DNA from: Flavobacteriales bacterium
GTDB lineage: Bacteria; Bacteroidota; Bacteroidia; Flavobacteriales_E; Vicingaceae
Reading direction: 5' to 3'
NCBI GenBank assembly: GCA_016763135.1
Contig: JAESUI010000084.1
Location: 1-6,466 of the forward strand
DNA length: 6,466 nt
Part shown: positions 5,213 to 6,466 of the stretch, piece after piece
Layout: each line of letters opens with the position of its first letter
How positions within the stretch are numbered: position 1 is the first letter of the stretch
Translations under genes and position numbers: made by a program
Notes under the pieces: generated by a model
Told to the model about the DNA's origin: nothing
The model's database searches: none
The model's input: only the letters and a program-made list of their open reading frames with translations

Positions 5213-6466
5213 TTACCTTGCACTCAACTTTATAATAGGAATTAACATTTCCTCTAAAGATATTCCTCCATGCTGGAAAGTATCTTTATAATACTTCACA
5301 TAATGATTGTAATTGTTAGGATAAGCAAAAAACAAATCCTCTTTAGCAAACACAAATGATTGGCTCACATTTATTTTTGGCAAATGGGCATCTTCAGGGT
5401 TTTTCACAGTCAAAACATCCTTTTCTTGATAATCTAAACTTTTACCTTGCTTGTACCTTAGGTTAGAATTAACATCTTTATCTCCTACTATTTTTGAAGG
5501 TTCTTTAACTCGAATTGAACCATGGTCTGTAGCAATTACGACCTTTCCTCCACGAGCTGCAATTTCTTTAAAAATATTCAATAATGTAGAATGTTCAAAC
5601 CAGGATTTTACTACCGAACGATAAGCTGCTTCATCTACTGCCAACTCTTTAATTATCTGAGTATCAGTTCTTGCATGTGAAAGCATATCTACAAAATTGT
5701 ACACAATTACATTTAGCGGGTTGTTAAACATATCGGGAACTTCTCTTAGCACTTTATTCCCATAACTTACATTTAGGACCTTATTGTAAGAGAATTTAAT
5801 ATCTAACCCATTTCGTTTTAATTGCTCTGCAATAAAAAACTTTTCACTTAAATTTCTTCCTCCTTCATCCCCATCATTCACCCATTTATCTGGATACCTT
5901 CTTTCAATTTCTGCTGGCATCATCCCAGCAAAAATGGCATTTCTTGAATATTGAGTGGTAGTTGGTAAAATGCTATAAAAAGCATCCTCTTCATCAATCC
6001 AATAATCTTGTGTTAATATTGGTCTAAGTGTTTTCCATTGGTCATATCTCAAATTATCGATCACCACAAAAAACACAGGTGTATCATCTTTTTTTAATTC
6101 AGGAATTACATGTTTTTTAAATAAGTTATGCGACATTGTTGGTGCATCTTCCGGATGGTTCAACCAGTCAACGTAGTTTCGTTCTACAAACTTTCCAAAT
6201 TGAGCATTTGCTTCAGTTTTTTGCATTTGAAAAACTTCATCCATTCCGCTCTCTTTCGATTTTTCTAATTCAAGCTCCCAATAAACCAATTTTTTATATA
6301 AATCTATCCAATCACTCTCATCTAAATTATCATTCAACATCATTCCTATTTCCCTAAACTCTTGTTGGTATTTAGAAGTTGCTTTTTCGCTTACCAACCT
6401 AGATGTGTCTAAATTCTTCTTAACTGAAAGTAATATTTGTTTCGGGTTTACAGGCTTTATCAGGTA
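5213..6466 (-). CDS. porX: PorX-type response regulator with PglZ domain, 5'-truncated by the window
   Basis: Two-domain regulator of type IX secretion: a CheY-like receiver joined to an alkaline-phosphatase-superfamily PglZ domain. In Porphyromonas, PorX works with the histidine kinase PorY and the sigma factor SigP, and its PglZ domain has been reported to cleave oligonucleotide signals. The frame runs on past the TTG at 6397 to the window edge, giving 417 visible residues. The first read YLIKPVNPKQILLSVKK, the end of a receiver domain with its conserved Lys-Pro, so 6397 is not the start. A helical linker of about 100 residues follows. Numbered from 6397, PglZ metal and nucleophile positions are D114 (VVIDNLRYD), the T146-T148 cluster (LPTTTQYSRNA), D237 and H241 (NFVDMLSHA), D291-H292 (IATDHGS) and H376 (FQHGG); all are present, suggesting an active hydrolase. 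The receiver's phospho-acceptor Asp lies outside the window. tsaE follows immediately with zero gap. Confidence 0.94.
   Translation of the reverse strand, partial: YLIKPVNPKQILLSVKKNLDTSRLVSEKATSKYQQEFREIGMMLNDNLDESDWIDLYKKLVYWELELEKSKESGMDEVFQMQKTEANAQFGKFVERNYVDWLNHPEDAPTMSHNLFKKHVIPELKKDDTPVFFVVIDNLRYDQWKTLRPILTQDYWIDEEDAFYSILPTTTQYSRNAIFAGMMPAEIERRYPDKWVNDGDEGGRNLSEKFFIAEQLKRNGLDIKFSYNKVLNVSYGNKVLREVPDMFNNPLNVIVYNFVDMLSHARTDTQIIKELAVDEAAYRSVVKSWFEHSTLLNIFKEIAARGGKVVIATDHGSIRVKEPSKIVGDKDVNSNLRYKQGKSLDYQEKDVLTVKNPEDAHLPKINVSQSFVFAKEDLFFAYPNNYNHYVKYYKDTFQHGGISLEEMLIPIIKLSAR

Noticed and set aside
6395..6397. TTG as the start of the PglZ-domain gene
   Set aside because: The frame continues to the window end and encodes the C-terminal part of a receiver domain, including its conserved Lys-Pro, so the start is outside.

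Overview
The window looks like chromosomal DNA of a low-GC member of the Bacteroidota, most likely Flavobacteriales-like. Four things point there: a TonB-dependent receptor paired with a HmuY-type lipoprotein, a PorX-type response regulator (a type IX secretion regulator confined to this phylum), a near-consensus Bacteroidota promoter (TTG-N19-TAACTTTG), and a lipoprotein whose mature N-terminus carries an acidic surface-export signature.

Left half, plus strand (1-3071). Three genes lie close together, apparently in one transcription unit that begins upstream of the window. The first is the 3' part of an outer-membrane TonB-dependent receptor. The second is a HmuY-domain lipoprotein whose start overlaps the receptor's end. 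The third, 15 bp further on, is a small soluble protein of unknown function. The receptor and lipoprotein resemble the HmuR/HmuY haem-acquisition pair: the lipoprotein would capture haem at the surface and the receptor would import it with TonB energy. Haem as the substrate is inferred from family membership and a FRAP...H...NTDL segment. The third gene may have a degenerate restriction-endonuclease-like fold.

Right half, minus strand (6466 down to 3098). Four genes are packed head to tail: porX (5' end outside the window), tsaE, an alanine dehydrogenase/PNT-family gene, and a small cysteine-rich membrane-anchored protein. The porX stop touches the tsaE ATG, and only one base separates the dehydrogenase from the last gene. 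The 35-bp gap before the dehydrogenase holds a good promoter, so the last two genes can probably also be expressed on their own.

The two units converge with only 26 bp between their stop codons and no convincing terminator. There is no gene-free stretch above 300 bp, and I saw no RNA gene, insertion sequence, CRISPR array or sizeable repeat. I found no clear multi-gene novel system. The points most worth a second look are the substituted catalytic positions in the 'alanine dehydrogenase', the uncharacterised third gene of the haem-type unit, and the extra cysteines of the small membrane protein.
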